Source: Bacteroidota bacterium
GTDB taxonomy: Bacteria; Bacteroidota; Bacteroidia; Chitinophagales; Chitinophagaceae
Assembly: GCA_023409975.1 (NCBI GenBank)
Contig: JAEYQO010000070.1
Location: 1 to 64,000, forward strand
Direction of reading: 5' to 3'
DNA length: 64,000 nt
Below the pieces are notes generated by a model. That model saw only the letters and a list, made by a program, of their open reading frames with translations. It did no database searches and was not told the DNA's origin. Shown piece by piece: positions 17,176-24,621 of this stretch. A program made the position numbers and the translations under genes. Every line of letters begins with the position of its first letter. Position 1 is the first letter of the stretch.

Positions 17176-18558
17176 TTAAAGTTTTGAAATCCTGCTGGTA
17201 AAGCTGCGGCTGCCATTGCGTAATGTAAATACATACATTCCCGGGGACAAACTGCCCGACAAAGTTAAACGAATCGGTTGAAAGGCGCCCGTTTCGTAAA
17301 TGAATCGACCGCCCTGGACTTTTTTACCCAGCATGTCATAAAGAACCCAGTCTACAGGTCCTGGTTGCGCGTCCGGTAGGTAAAGCTTCAGCAGGTTCTG
17401 TACCGGATCGGGATAAATGGTAATCTGTGGATGAGCAGGATCCGGCATCTGGTGTTTCCCCAGCGCCTCAGAAACATCGAAAATGTACAGGCCGGTTTGC
17501 ATATCGCTTACGAGGATTCGTCCCGAGGGCAGGAAGGGGTAGCAACCCCAGGCGCCGGCAAAGCCTTTCCACGGTGTGCCCGGATGGGTGTCATAATATC
17601 CGATGCGTACTGGATGGTACGGGTCTGTGATATCATACATCTGCAGGCCATCGAAATAATAGGAGATATAGGCCGTATTCCCTATCAGAAAAGGATTATG
17701 TGGAATACAGGTGGTGTCTTCTCTTGGCATGAACGTGCTGAGCACTCTGATGTTTTGCAGGTTTCGTGTATCGATCACTTTAAGTGGCAGGCCATGAGTT
17801 TCGTCGGCCATCACACCAATCCCCGTCTCATTGATCCAGCTTGAATGATTATATCCCTGGTATGCATAGTTCTTCAGCTCCGCAAATTTGTACCAGTTAC
17901 TGTCCCGGGAACTGAAATCAACAATTTCAAAACCGTAAAGCGAAGAACTGCAATAGGCTGTATCGTTCCGTACGAATACGTCATGGACTGTGGCGTTAAG
18001 ATTGAACTTTGTAATGAGTTCAGGCCTGTCAGGCTGGTCAAGGGAATACACCCTCATAAAGTCATAGTGCATCAGCAGGTCTCTGGCTGACGCAGCATAA
18101 AGTGTTCCTTTGCCGGTATCTATGAAGATATTGTGAACCAGCATCAACTTATACGGATCACTTTCGTATAACAGGTGGAGAGAGTCTGGCAGGTAACGTA
18201 GATCAAAGACTTGAAGCGTGCTCACACCCTGGTCACAGACGGCATAGAGGTAATGTTTATAGGTCTTAAAGTCTCTGTGGGTCACATCTATCTGATGGCG
18301 GCCCTTATAAAAAGCTACCTCCTTACAAAGGTCCACATCGATAATATGCACGCCCATCGTTGAGCCGATTGCAGCATATTCTTTTCCATGCATGGTGAAG
18401 CCCCACACTTCGTTATATCGCTGGCCGGCACGGTTGGGGATGACCGCCGTGCTATCCTGCCAGTTACAGATTTTCCGGATTCTCCAGGACTCCTGTGCGG
18501 AAGCGTAGACAATCGGAAAGCAGCAGAAAAGAAGGGTAATCAGTAAGCCATATCGCAT
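17176..18558 (-). CDS. Choice-of-anchor-B (LVIVD repeat) protein with T9SS sorting domain
   Basis: 460 residues: signal peptide to about 21 (cleavage near ASA), then a beta-propeller of LVIVD-like repeats (GVHIIDVDLCKEV, STLQVFDLRYLPD, YGFEIVDFSSRD, LPLKVIDTRNLQN, DGLQMYDITDPYHPVRIG). The pattern HRDFKTYKHYLYAV is typical of choice-of-anchor-B proteins. The last 80 residues are a type A T9SS C-terminal domain (ITIYPDPVQNLLKLYLPD ... LSPGMYVFTLRNGS). The protein is therefore exported and held on the cell surface. It is the first gene of an operon with the porin-like barrel. Confidence 0.88.
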   Translation of the reverse strand: MRYGLLITLLFCCFPIVYASAQESWRIRKICNWQDSTAVIPNRAGQRYNEVWGFTMHGKEYAAIGSTMGVHIIDVDLCKEVAFYKGRHQIDVTHRDFKTYKHYLYAVCDQGVSTLQVFDLRYLPDSLHLLYESDPYKLMLVHNIFIDTGKGTLYAASARDLLMHYDFMRVYSLDQPDRPELITKFNLNATVHDVFVRNDTAYCSSSLYGFEIVDFSSRDSNWYKFAELKNYAYQGYNHSSWINETGIGVMADETHGLPLKVIDTRNLQNIRVLSTFMPREDTTCIPHNPFLIGNTAYISYYFDGLQMYDITDPYHPVRIGYYDTHPGTPWKGFAGAWGCYPFLPSGRILVSDMQTGLYIFDVSEALGKHQMPDPAHPQITIYPDPVQNLLKLYLPDAQPGPVDWVLYDMLGKKVQGGRFIYETGAFQPIRLTLSGSLSPGMYVFTLRNGSRSFTSRISKL

Positions 18559-18649
18559 ACCTTAAAAATACATCTTAGTTCACCTTTGAATTCCAGTCTT
18601 TGACAGGATTTTGTCGGCTTAGCGTAAAAATTCAACGGGTATCCAGGTT

Positions 18650-18681
18650 AAAAACAAGGGGCTGACATACGTGCCAGCCCC
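18650..18681 (-). terminator. Terminator after the acidic-protein gene
   Basis: GGGGCTG at 18658-18664 pairs with CAGCCCC at 18675-18681; on the minus strand the stem is followed by a T-rich stretch (the A-run at 18650-18656). Confidence 0.75.
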
Positions 18682-18705
18682 CGGTAAATGCATTCATCTG
18701 TTGTG

Positions 18706-19089
18706 TCAGATGTCTTCGTCCTCGTCGTCTTCATCATCATCCAGGTCCAGGTCATCATCCAGATCATCATCATCCACGTCCGCATCCAGGTCGTCAGTTT
18801 CTTCCAGGTCGTCGTCCATATCCAGTTCATCATCATCCAGATCCTCATCGTCCAGATCATCCTCATCATCGTCAACAGCGGCAATCACCGGTGTCAGTCT
18901 TCTGTAGCTGGTCATGGCGGTCAGCGCACTGGAGGGGTCTTCGGCCGGGTTTGAATGGCTGCTGTCACTGGTCAGCGAAGACGTTACCAGTTCCTCCGGA
19001 AGCTGCATGACCATGACTTCCTCTTCCCTGCACCACATGGCCAGCATATCGCCATCCGGTCCTTTGTTGTTTCGGTTAAATTGATTCAT
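18706..19089 (-). CDS. Highly acidic low-complexity protein (Asp-rich tail)
   Basis: 127 residues. The first half is unremarkable (MNQFNRNNKGPDGDMLAMW ... LVTSSLTSDSSHSN). From about residue 72 the chain is almost only Asp, Glu, Leu and Met with a period near 5 (DDEDD, LDDEDL, DDDELD). There is no signal peptide. I know no function; an intrinsically disordered, cation- or protein-binding tail is the obvious reading. The DNA is a degenerate GATGAT repeat, which also creates a long Ser-rich frame on the other strand. The strand choice rests on the ordinary N-terminus, the terminator downstream, and the same-strand acidic neighbour. Confidence 0.65.
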   Translation of the reverse strand: MNQFNRNNKGPDGDMLAMWCREEEVMVMQLPEELVTSSLTSDSSHSNPAEDPSSALTAMTSYRRLTPVIAAVDDDEDDLDDEDLDDDELDMDDDLEETDDLDADVDDDDLDDDLDLDDDEDDEDEDI

Positions 19090-19138
19090 TGAATGTATGT
19101 TTTGGAGTTATGATTTGGTTTGGCTGAAGCATGAGTGG

Positions 19139-19768
19139 CTAGGGTGTTCCTTCATTCAAATTGTCGTTGTCATCGCTTCCGAGGCTGTAATAGTTGTTCT
19201 CCTCATCTCCCTGACCCATGGCATCCTGTCCCGGATCATTTCCGTCAGCCTCGGGTATATCAAGATCATCCCCTGTAGTGTCAACATCACTTGCTGCTTC
19301 ATTCAGCGGTTCTCCGTCGAAATCGGTATCATCCAGGCCTTCTTTCGCGACGAGTTCATCATCACCTCCGTCCAGGTCCTGATCTTTTCGTCCCAGGTTA
19401 CGAAGGTCTTCTTCGTCTACATCAGCCTCTGTCCCCATGACGATATCCGTCTCATCATCCTCAGTGGATTCAGATTCATCGAGGAGATCAACCCCATCGA
19501 CAATCCCCTCCTCGTCATCAGAGGATATCGTGGTATCCGCCATTTCACCCAATGGGCCAATTGAGGAGATGTTTTCCTGTCCGGGTATATCACGAACTTC
19601 GGGCAATTCCACAAAGGTGGTTTCCTGCTTCAGCCTTTCCTCATCGCTAACACTATCCTGCAGATCGTCGGTATTCATACTATCCGGAGTGCCAGGGCCT
19701 TCTTTCTTTATATCCTTGATTTCATCCCTGGTCGTCTTTTTATTATTTCCTTCATTCGAACGCGCCAT
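19139..19768 (-). CDS. Acidic disordered protein
   Basis: 209 residues, strongly acidic and predicted disordered. It has a short basic start (MARSNEGNNKKTTRDEIKDI), then Asp/Glu/Ser/Thr/Gly-rich sequence throughout, with almost no Cys, Trp or aromatic clusters except NNYYSLGSD near the end. I do not recognise a family. It is 49 bp upstream of the other acidic gene on the same strand and probably co-transcribed. It might act like hydrophilin-type stress proteins or as a charge partner for the basic proteins encoded next door; neither idea is shown by the sequence. Confidence 0.65.
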   Translation of the reverse strand: MARSNEGNNKKTTRDEIKDIKKEGPGTPDSMNTDDLQDSVSDEERLKQETTFVELPEVRDIPGQENISSIGPLGEMADTTISSDDEEGIVDGVDLLDESESTEDDETDIVMGTEADVDEEDLRNLGRKDQDLDGGDDELVAKEGLDDTDFDGEPLNEAASDVDTTGDDLDIPEADGNDPGQDAMGQGDEENNYYSLGSDDNDNLNEGTP

Positions 19769-19902
19769 AAGTCATCCTTTTCCAGGAACTTCAAAAAAGC
19801 TGTGCCGTCATTGAAACGGGGTTTGAGGAATGACTTAACAAATTGAAAGGCAGGTCTGGCCGGATTATTTTGCATGGGTATTCTCAGATAAATTTTTGAC
19901 CT

Positions 19903-20169
19903 ATGAGAAGGAATTTTCTCGTTGTTCTGCTGATTGGATTAACGTTGGGATCTAGCGGCATTGCAGATGCTCAGGAACGTCCCCGTTCACCAAAGGGAAC
20001 GGAGAAGGCAGAAAAGAAGAAAGAACAGCGTGATGGCGATAGATCAACCCGTCGCGCCAGGGAAAAGAAGGTATTGATCAGAAAGAAGCCTCCGCGTCCC
20101 GTTATCGTAGCACCACCGCCTCCCCCGCCACCACCTGCTCAGCCGAAAGAAAGGAAAAGCTCAAGATGA
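19903..20169 (+). CDS. Small secreted basic protein with polyproline tract
   Basis: 88 residues: signal peptide MRRNFLVVLLIGLTLGSSGI with likely cleavage after ADA, then a Lys/Arg/Glu-rich middle (TEKAEKKKEQRDGDRSTRRA) and a run of eight prolines (APPPPPPPPAQP) before a basic end. No known family. Proline runs of this kind often span the periplasm or bind other proteins. It lies 84 bp before another secreted basic protein gene on the same strand. Confidence 0.65.
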   Translation: MRRNFLVVLLIGLTLGSSGIADAQERPRSPKGTEKAEKKKEQRDGDRSTRRAREKKVLIRKKPPRPVIVAPPPPPPPPAQPKERKSSR

Positions 20170-20253
20170 TATTGTCTGGAGCAAGGCCGGTTGTCTGTCC
20201 AATTCTGGCACAGCGTTTGCCACTAGCAAATAAACGCTTAAAACACAGAGCAT

Positions 20254-20571
20254 ATGATGAAGAAGATGTTGATCCCCGGTTTGTTGTTCTTACTCACTTT
20301 CGCGTTCGCGGAAACAGCAACAGCACAATATCATCCTGCAAAGAGGGTGGTGCATAGAAAGGTTATGATGACTCCGGCCTACCGTGTTTCGGCTCCGGTT
20401 TACGCTAACAGAATTGCTCACAGAGCGGATCTCAGACAGGCCTATATGGAGGGCTACCGGGATGCAGCTACGAGAGGGAAGGGAATGAAGAAAGGTCATT
20501 TCAAAAACAGAAAAGCAAAGCATTTGTATCGCCATCAGAATCACAAACGTAATCATCGTAATTTCAGATAG
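20254..20571 (+). CDS. Small secreted His/Lys/Arg-rich protein
   Basis: 105 residues: signal peptide (MLIPGLLFLLTFAFAETATAQ), then a strongly basic chain with many His (KHLYRHQNHKRNHRNFR at the C-terminus). The segment RADLRQAYMEGYRDAATRG is helical. No family recognised. A basic, His-rich exported peptide could bind nucleic acid, polyanions or metal. A terminator follows. Confidence 0.65.
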   Translation: MMKKMLIPGLLFLLTFAFAETATAQYHPAKRVVHRKVMMTPAYRVSAPVYANRIAHRADLRQAYMEGYRDAATRGKGMKKGHFKNRKAKHLYRHQNHKRNHRNFR

Positions 20572-20595
20572 GGAGGATACCAAAAACGAAAGTAT

Positions 20596-20624
20596 AGCGG
20601 GGGCTGGTAGCTCCCGCTTTTTTG
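20596..20624 (+). terminator. Terminator of the basic-protein genes
   Basis: AGCGGG pairs with CCCGCT (20596-20618) around a loop, followed by six T residues. Confidence 0.8.
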
Positions 20625-20627
20625 GTT

Positions 20628-21311
20628 CTACATCTTATAAAGCCTGGAAAAACGGATCAGTGCGAGACCGTAGGCAATGACCCAGATGATCCAGAAAAGC
20701 CATCCTGCACCCAGCGTTAGTTCTGCCAGCCATTGTTCCCTTAATATCACAGAGCTCAGCATAGCCGACAGAAACAGGAATAGAGCTCCTGCATATCCTA
20801 TGACAGATTGAACCGGCGATAGCAGGCCGGCCTTCCGGCCGGCAATGGTAAATCCCAGCATATTAATCGCTATGAAAGCACCATTGATGGTAAACACACC
20901 ATCATGTAATGCGGCCAGCCCCTGGTCGGTGCTCTTTATGGATGCGTTTACATCGAGTGCTGCTCTAACGGCAATAAGTACACCAAACATACAGCACTGC
21001 ATGATCAGTCCGCCTAGTCCCACAATCGACCAGCCTTCATTTTTTTCCGTTTCTGTCAATCTGCAGGCTCGCACTACAGCTACACCAAAGATGATTCCAA
21101 AGAGCCAGCAAACAGGTGTGATGGCTGAAGATATAGCGAGTGATTTGGTGTTCGTTGCGTAGAAATGCACGACTTCCTCGGGACCAGCCCCCGTATGCGG
21201 CAGGCCTGCTACGATAATAATGATGCCGGAAATGATTGCAACTGCCGCTAACGCCCAGGCTGCCCAGCCGCCCAGGTAGATAAATCCTCCCGGTTTTCTC
21301 GTTTTCTCCAT
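20628..21311 (-). CDS. Multi-pass membrane protein of unknown function
   Basis: 227 residues with about six transmembrane helices (for example WALAAVAIISGIIIIVAGL and GYAGALFLFLSAMLSSVIL) and a short basic C-terminus. The layout, with helices in three pairs and a longer loop after the first, resembles DUF4386-like or DoxX-like small integral proteins, but I cannot assign a family. A purine-rich AAGGAG lies 13 nt before the start codon. Single gene, facing the SRPBCC gene head to head. Confidence 0.75.
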   Translation of the reverse strand: MEKTRKPGGFIYLGGWAAWALAAVAIISGIIIIVAGLPHTGAGPEEVVHFYATNTKSLAISSAITPVCWLFGIIFGVAVVRACRLTETEKNEGWSIVGLGGLIMQCCMFGVLIAVRAALDVNASIKSTDQGLAALHDGVFTINGAFIAINMLGFTIAGRKAGLLSPVQSVIGYAGALFLFLSAMLSSVILREQWLAELTLGAGWLFWIIWVIAYGLALIRFSRLYKM

Positions 21312-21437
21312 TAGGTTTAGGTCTCCTTGAGCTGTAAAATTATTGATTCAAACATGTTGCTTCAAATTCTAATCTCGTTTTACGCAAAACACCCCGGAAT
21401 TGTCGCAGTTTACACGCCTTCCCATGTTCCAGCCGTG

Positions 21438-21445
21438 TACTTTTG
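21438..21445 (+). promoter_or_regulatory. -7 promoter box of the SRPBCC/VOC gene pair
   Basis: TACTTTTG is an exact TAnnTTTG match 20 nt before the ATG chosen at 21466; it supports that start over the ATG at 21400, which lies upstream of the box. Confidence 0.45.
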
Positions 21446-21465
21446 AATTGAAAAAAACAAATTGT

Positions 21466-21897
21466 ATGACAACTGCATCTTTTCAAAAAGTAACAATTGG
21501 AGGTCGGGCCAGATTGTCTGTTCAACAAGCCTGGGATATCTGGACCAGCCCGTCACACATCACAAAATGGAATGCAGCTCAACCTGAATGGCATTCTCCT
21601 TCAGCGACAAATGATCTGAGGCCGGGAGGAGAATTCAACTTCCGGATGGAAGCCAGGGACGGCAGCATGGGCTTCGATTTTTCGGGGGTCTATGATGAAG
21701 TCATTCCAGAGAAGCATCTGGCCTATACACTCGGAGATGGGCGAAAGGTAACCGTCGATTTCATTGAGCGGGAGGGCCAGGTCGAAATCATTGAAACCTT
21801 CGATGCTGAAACTGAGAATCCCGTTGATTTCCAACAGCAGGGTTGGCAGGCTATCCTCGATAGTTTTATCCAATATGCAGAATCCCAAACTTCCTGA
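21466..21897 (+). CDS. SRPBCC (AHSA1-like) domain protein
   Basis: 143 residues from the ATG at 21466. It has the activator-of-Hsp90-like START fold: SVQQAWDIWTSPSHITKWN (the alpha1 helix and W-x-x-P pattern), then WHSPSATNDLRPGGEFNFRM, FSGVYDEVIPEKHLAYTLGDGR, and the C-terminal helix QQQGWQAILDSFIQYAE. These proteins have a hydrophobic pocket for small lipophilic ligands; the ligand is unknown. It is 5 bp before the VOC gene, a common pairing in Bacteroidota. Confidence 0.9.
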   Translation: MTTASFQKVTIGGRARLSVQQAWDIWTSPSHITKWNAAQPEWHSPSATNDLRPGGEFNFRMEARDGSMGFDFSGVYDEVIPEKHLAYTLGDGRKVTVDFIEREGQVEIIETFDAETENPVDFQQQGWQAILDSFIQYAESQTS

Positions 21898-21902
21898 ACA
21901 AC

Positions 21903-22400
21903 ATGACCATGAAAAAACAAATTATCCCCTGCCTTTGGTATGATCGGGAGGCAGAAGAAGCGGTTAACTTCTACATTTCAGTTTTTCCCAATTCCAGTAT
22001 TGGTAAAGTATCCCGCTATTCAGATGAAGCCGCTTCACAGATGGGGATGCCGCAGGGAGCTGTCTTGTCTATCAGTTTCTCTCTCGGTGGAAATCAATAC
22101 ACGGCTCTGAACGGCGGACCGATGTTCCGGTTTAATGAAGCGGTTTCGTTCCAGATTTTCTGTAAGGATCAACAGGAGATTGACTATTACTGGAACCGCC
22201 TCACAGAGGGTGGGGAGCCGTCCATGTGCGGGTGGCTTAAAGATCGCTATGGACTGTCCTGGCAGATTGTTCCTGAATCGCTGGAAGAGATGCTGAGTAA
22301 TCCCAAAACTGCAGCGACAGTATCTGCAGCTTTAATGAAAATGACGAAACTTGACCTGGCAGCCCTGGAGCAGGCAGCCGCGCAGGCTACTGCTGTATAA
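21903..22400 (+). CDS. VOC-family (PhnB / 3-demethylubiquinone-methyltransferase-like) protein
   Basis: 165 residues beginning IIPCLWYDREAEEAVNFYISVFPNS, the PhnB-type glyoxalase-fold signature, followed by VSFQIFCKDQQEIDYYWNRL and CGWLKDRYGLSWQIVPE. Family members are mostly uncharacterised despite names such as 'PhnB' or 'demethylubiquinone methyltransferase', and no methyltransferase motif is present here. It forms an operon with the SRPBCC gene. The last 14 bp overlap the 3' end of the convergent glutathione peroxidase gene. Confidence 0.88.
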   Translation: MTMKKQIIPCLWYDREAEEAVNFYISVFPNSSIGKVSRYSDEAASQMGMPQGAVLSISFSLGGNQYTALNGGPMFRFNEAVSFQIFCKDQQEIDYYWNRLTEGGEPSMCGWLKDRYGLSWQIVPESLEEMLSNPKTAATVSAALMKMTKLDLAALEQAAAQATAV

Positions 22401-22938
22401 TGGCATTTATCACTTCCTCACTCATGGGTTGCACCTTCGGGTCGAATACATGGGTGAGGGCTCCTTTTTCATTGATCAGGTATTTCTGGAAATTCCATTT
22501 CACCGTGCTGTTTTCCAGTCCGTTATGCTCCTTTTGCGTAAGCCACTGATATACAGGATGCATTTTTTTACCCGTTACGGTAATCTTTTCGGCCATCAGG
22601 AAACTAACACCATAATTGCGTTCGCAGAATTCAGCAATGTCTTCGTTGCTTCCGGGCTCCTGGCTCATGAAGTCATTGGCCGGAAAACCTACTATGATCA
22701 ACTGGTCCCTGTATTTCTGGTGCAAGGCCTCCAGGTCTTTATACTGAGGTGTCAATCCGCATTTAGAGGCTGTGTTTACGATAAGGATCTTTTTGCCTTT
22801 GAAGTTGGCAAAGTCGATCTCACCTCCAGTAAGTGCGGGGACTTTGAATTCATAAATGCTTTTTGGTATGTCTCCTCCTTTGGGCCCTGCGGCCCAGAAT
22901 AAAAACTTGAAGAACAGCAGGGTGGATATCGTGCTCAT
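22387..22938 (-). CDS. Glutathione peroxidase family protein
   Basis: 183 residues. An N-terminal hydrophobic segment (STLLFFKFLFWAAG) could be a membrane anchor or signal, so the enzyme may act in the periplasm. The thioredoxin-fold core has ILIVNTASKCGLTPQY, holding the peroxidatic cysteine (Cys, not Sec), the WNFQKYLI motif with the catalytic Trp/Asn, and FPANDFMSQEPGSN, where classical enzymes have FPCNQF; the usual catalytic Gln is Asp here, which may be normal for this clade. It reduces hydroperoxides, probably with thioredoxin-type reductants. Confidence 0.9.
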   Translation of the reverse strand: MSTISTLLFFKFLFWAAGPKGGDIPKSIYEFKVPALTGGEIDFANFKGKKILIVNTASKCGLTPQYKDLEALHQKYRDQLIIVGFPANDFMSQEPGSNEDIAEFCERNYGVSFLMAEKITVTGKKMHPVYQWLTQKEHNGLENSTVKWNFQKYLINEKGALTHVFDPKVQPMSEEVINAIIQQ

Positions 22939-22964
22939 AGTAGAAATCTAGTGACTGATCTCTG

Positions 22965-22972
22965 CAAAGCTA
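22965..22972 (-). promoter_or_regulatory. -7 promoter box of the glutathione peroxidase gene
   Basis: On the minus strand this is TAGCTTTG, an exact TAnnTTTG match, 26 nt before the start codon. Confidence 0.4.
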
Positions 22973-23059
22973 CAGAATAATGCCACCGGAAACCGAAACA
23001 TAGACTTTGCGAGAATCGTCTGTTTCCCGGCAGTCTGAGCGTATGACTTAGCGATTACT

Positions 23060-23067
23060 TATTTTCG
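23060..23067 (+). promoter_or_regulatory. -7 promoter box (TTCG variant), leaderless type
   Basis: TATTTTCG ends 5 nt before the ATG at 23073. It is the same eight bases as before the gene at 49361. Confidence 0.35.
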
Positions 23068-23072
23068 CCCCG

Positions 23073-24572
23073 ATGTTCCCTCGATACCCGGGGCTGTTTC
23101 CCCTAATTGTGTTTCTGGCGTTCTGCTGGGGCTGTGCCAATATCGTTCCGCCGGCCGGTGGTCCGAAAGATGTTACCCCGCCTCAGCTGGTCTCCATTTC
23201 TCCAGCAGACTCACAATTGAATACCAGGGTGACCACCATCCGGATGGAGTTCGACGAATACATCGCACTCAATAATCCTGCTACAGAAATCACAGTCTCA
23301 CCAATTCTTCCTTTTCCATTGGTAGTCGAGGCGCGACCCCGGACAGTAACGGTCAGAATACCCGACAGCCTGCTTCAGGATCAGACCACCTACCGGCTTG
23401 AGTTTGGTGAGGCTATAAGAGATCTAAACGAAAGCAATCCTTTCAGGGATTTTAGCTATACATTTTCTACAGGCGCCTGGTTTGATTCTCTTTCTCTTGA
23501 AGGACTCATACTCGATGCAAAAACGGGTTTGCCCGACACTGCAGCCTGGGTATTGTTGTATGAGGGTGTTGCATCTGACAGCGCTGTGCTGAGGGAGAAA
23601 CCCCGTTACGCAGTACATGCCAGTCCGGATGGTACCTTTCGCTTTGATGGTTTGCCCAGCCGGCCTTTCAAAGTGTATGCGCTGGTGGACGCAAATAATA
23701 ATCTGATGTTTGACAGCCCGGAAGAAAAAATCGCCTTTCATGAGGAGGCCCTGCGCCCCGGAGATACCTTGCAGCCTCCGGTCCTGCTGCGGACCTTCGC
23801 CCGTGCAGACACTTCGGACACAACTTCCCGGACTGCCGGAGGCTCGCTCGCCAGAACCAGGACGCCACGACAGGTAGCAGGTAATGCAGAGGAGGAATTT
23901 ACTTATAAAGTGCTTGTTGATACCACAGATCTTCGCAGGCGTTCACAGGAGCTGACCCGGCCGCTCTCCGTCGAATTCAACCGACCCCTCGATTCCTTCT
24001 TTCTTCATCGTATCAGCCTCCACAGGGATAGCTCGGGAATAGAAATTCCGGTTCCGGTTCGCGATTCGATTGATTCCCTTCGCGCCCATATCGTGCTGCT
24101 GCAAACAAACTGGCAGGAAGATGCACTATACACGCTTCGTCTGTTGCGTGGCTTTGCCCGGGATACCTCCGGGGTAGAGGCAATGCCCGGCAGGTTCAGC
24201 TTTCGAAGCAAGCGTGATGACGATTATGCAAAACTTCAGATAAATCTTCCCGGACGGTTCCTCGGACAACAGTATCTGCTTCTGGTTTTGAGAGGCCAGG
24301 ATACAGTTCATCATCAGGCTGTCACTGATACAACTATCCACCTCACACGCCTGCAGCCCGGGAGCTTTACACTTAGAATCATTGCCGACAGCAATCTGAA
24401 TGGCTATTGGGATCCAGGTCACCTTTTAAAGGGCATACAGCCGGAGTGGGTCTTTCCCCATACAGAACCGGTGACGCTGCGGGCAGGCTGGCAGAATATC
24501 GTCGACTTCAAAGAACAACCTCCACGGCTGCGCCAGTCCGGTCAGCCGCTCCAGCGAGAACAAAGGCAATAG
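23073..24572 (+). CDS. Lipoprotein with SbsA Ig-like domain
   Basis: 499 residues. The signal ends in a lipobox (LAFCWGCANI), followed by PPAGGPKDVTPPQLVSISPAD, the stereotyped start of a Bacteroidota lipoprotein family with an N-terminal bacterial Ig-like (SbsA) domain at about 33-130. A carboxypeptidase-like beta-sandwich follows near 145-225 (DGTFRFDGLPSRPFKVYALVD, the usual 'tunable linker' fold), with a second domain of similar kind at about 290-480 ending SNLNGYWDPGHLLKGIQPEW. It is probably an outer-membrane-anchored structural or binding protein. The S9 peptidase gene follows 49 bp downstream. Confidence 0.85.
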   Translation: MFPRYPGLFPLIVFLAFCWGCANIVPPAGGPKDVTPPQLVSISPADSQLNTRVTTIRMEFDEYIALNNPATEITVSPILPFPLVVEARPRTVTVRIPDSLLQDQTTYRLEFGEAIRDLNESNPFRDFSYTFSTGAWFDSLSLEGLILDAKTGLPDTAAWVLLYEGVASDSAVLREKPRYAVHASPDGTFRFDGLPSRPFKVYALVDANNNLMFDSPEEKIAFHEEALRPGDTLQPPVLLRTFARADTSDTTSRTAGGSLARTRTPRQVAGNAEEEFTYKVLVDTTDLRRRSQELTRPLSVEFNRPLDSFFLHRISLHRDSSGIEIPVPVRDSIDSLRAHIVLLQTNWQEDALYTLRLLRGFARDTSGVEAMPGRFSFRSKRDDDYAKLQINLPGRFLGQQYLLLVLRGQDTVHHQAVTDTTIHLTRLQPGSFTLRIIADSNLNGYWDPGHLLKGIQPEWVFPHTEPVTLRAGWQNIVDFKEQPPRLRQSGQPLQREQRQ

Positions 24573-24621
24573 GTGGATGTATCTTCAAACTTTGTAAATT
24601 AAACAATCAACTGCTGCAAAT

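Noticed and set aside
18671..18907. Ser-rich plus-strand frame
   Set aside because: It is the complement of the Asp codon repeat of the acidic protein gene.
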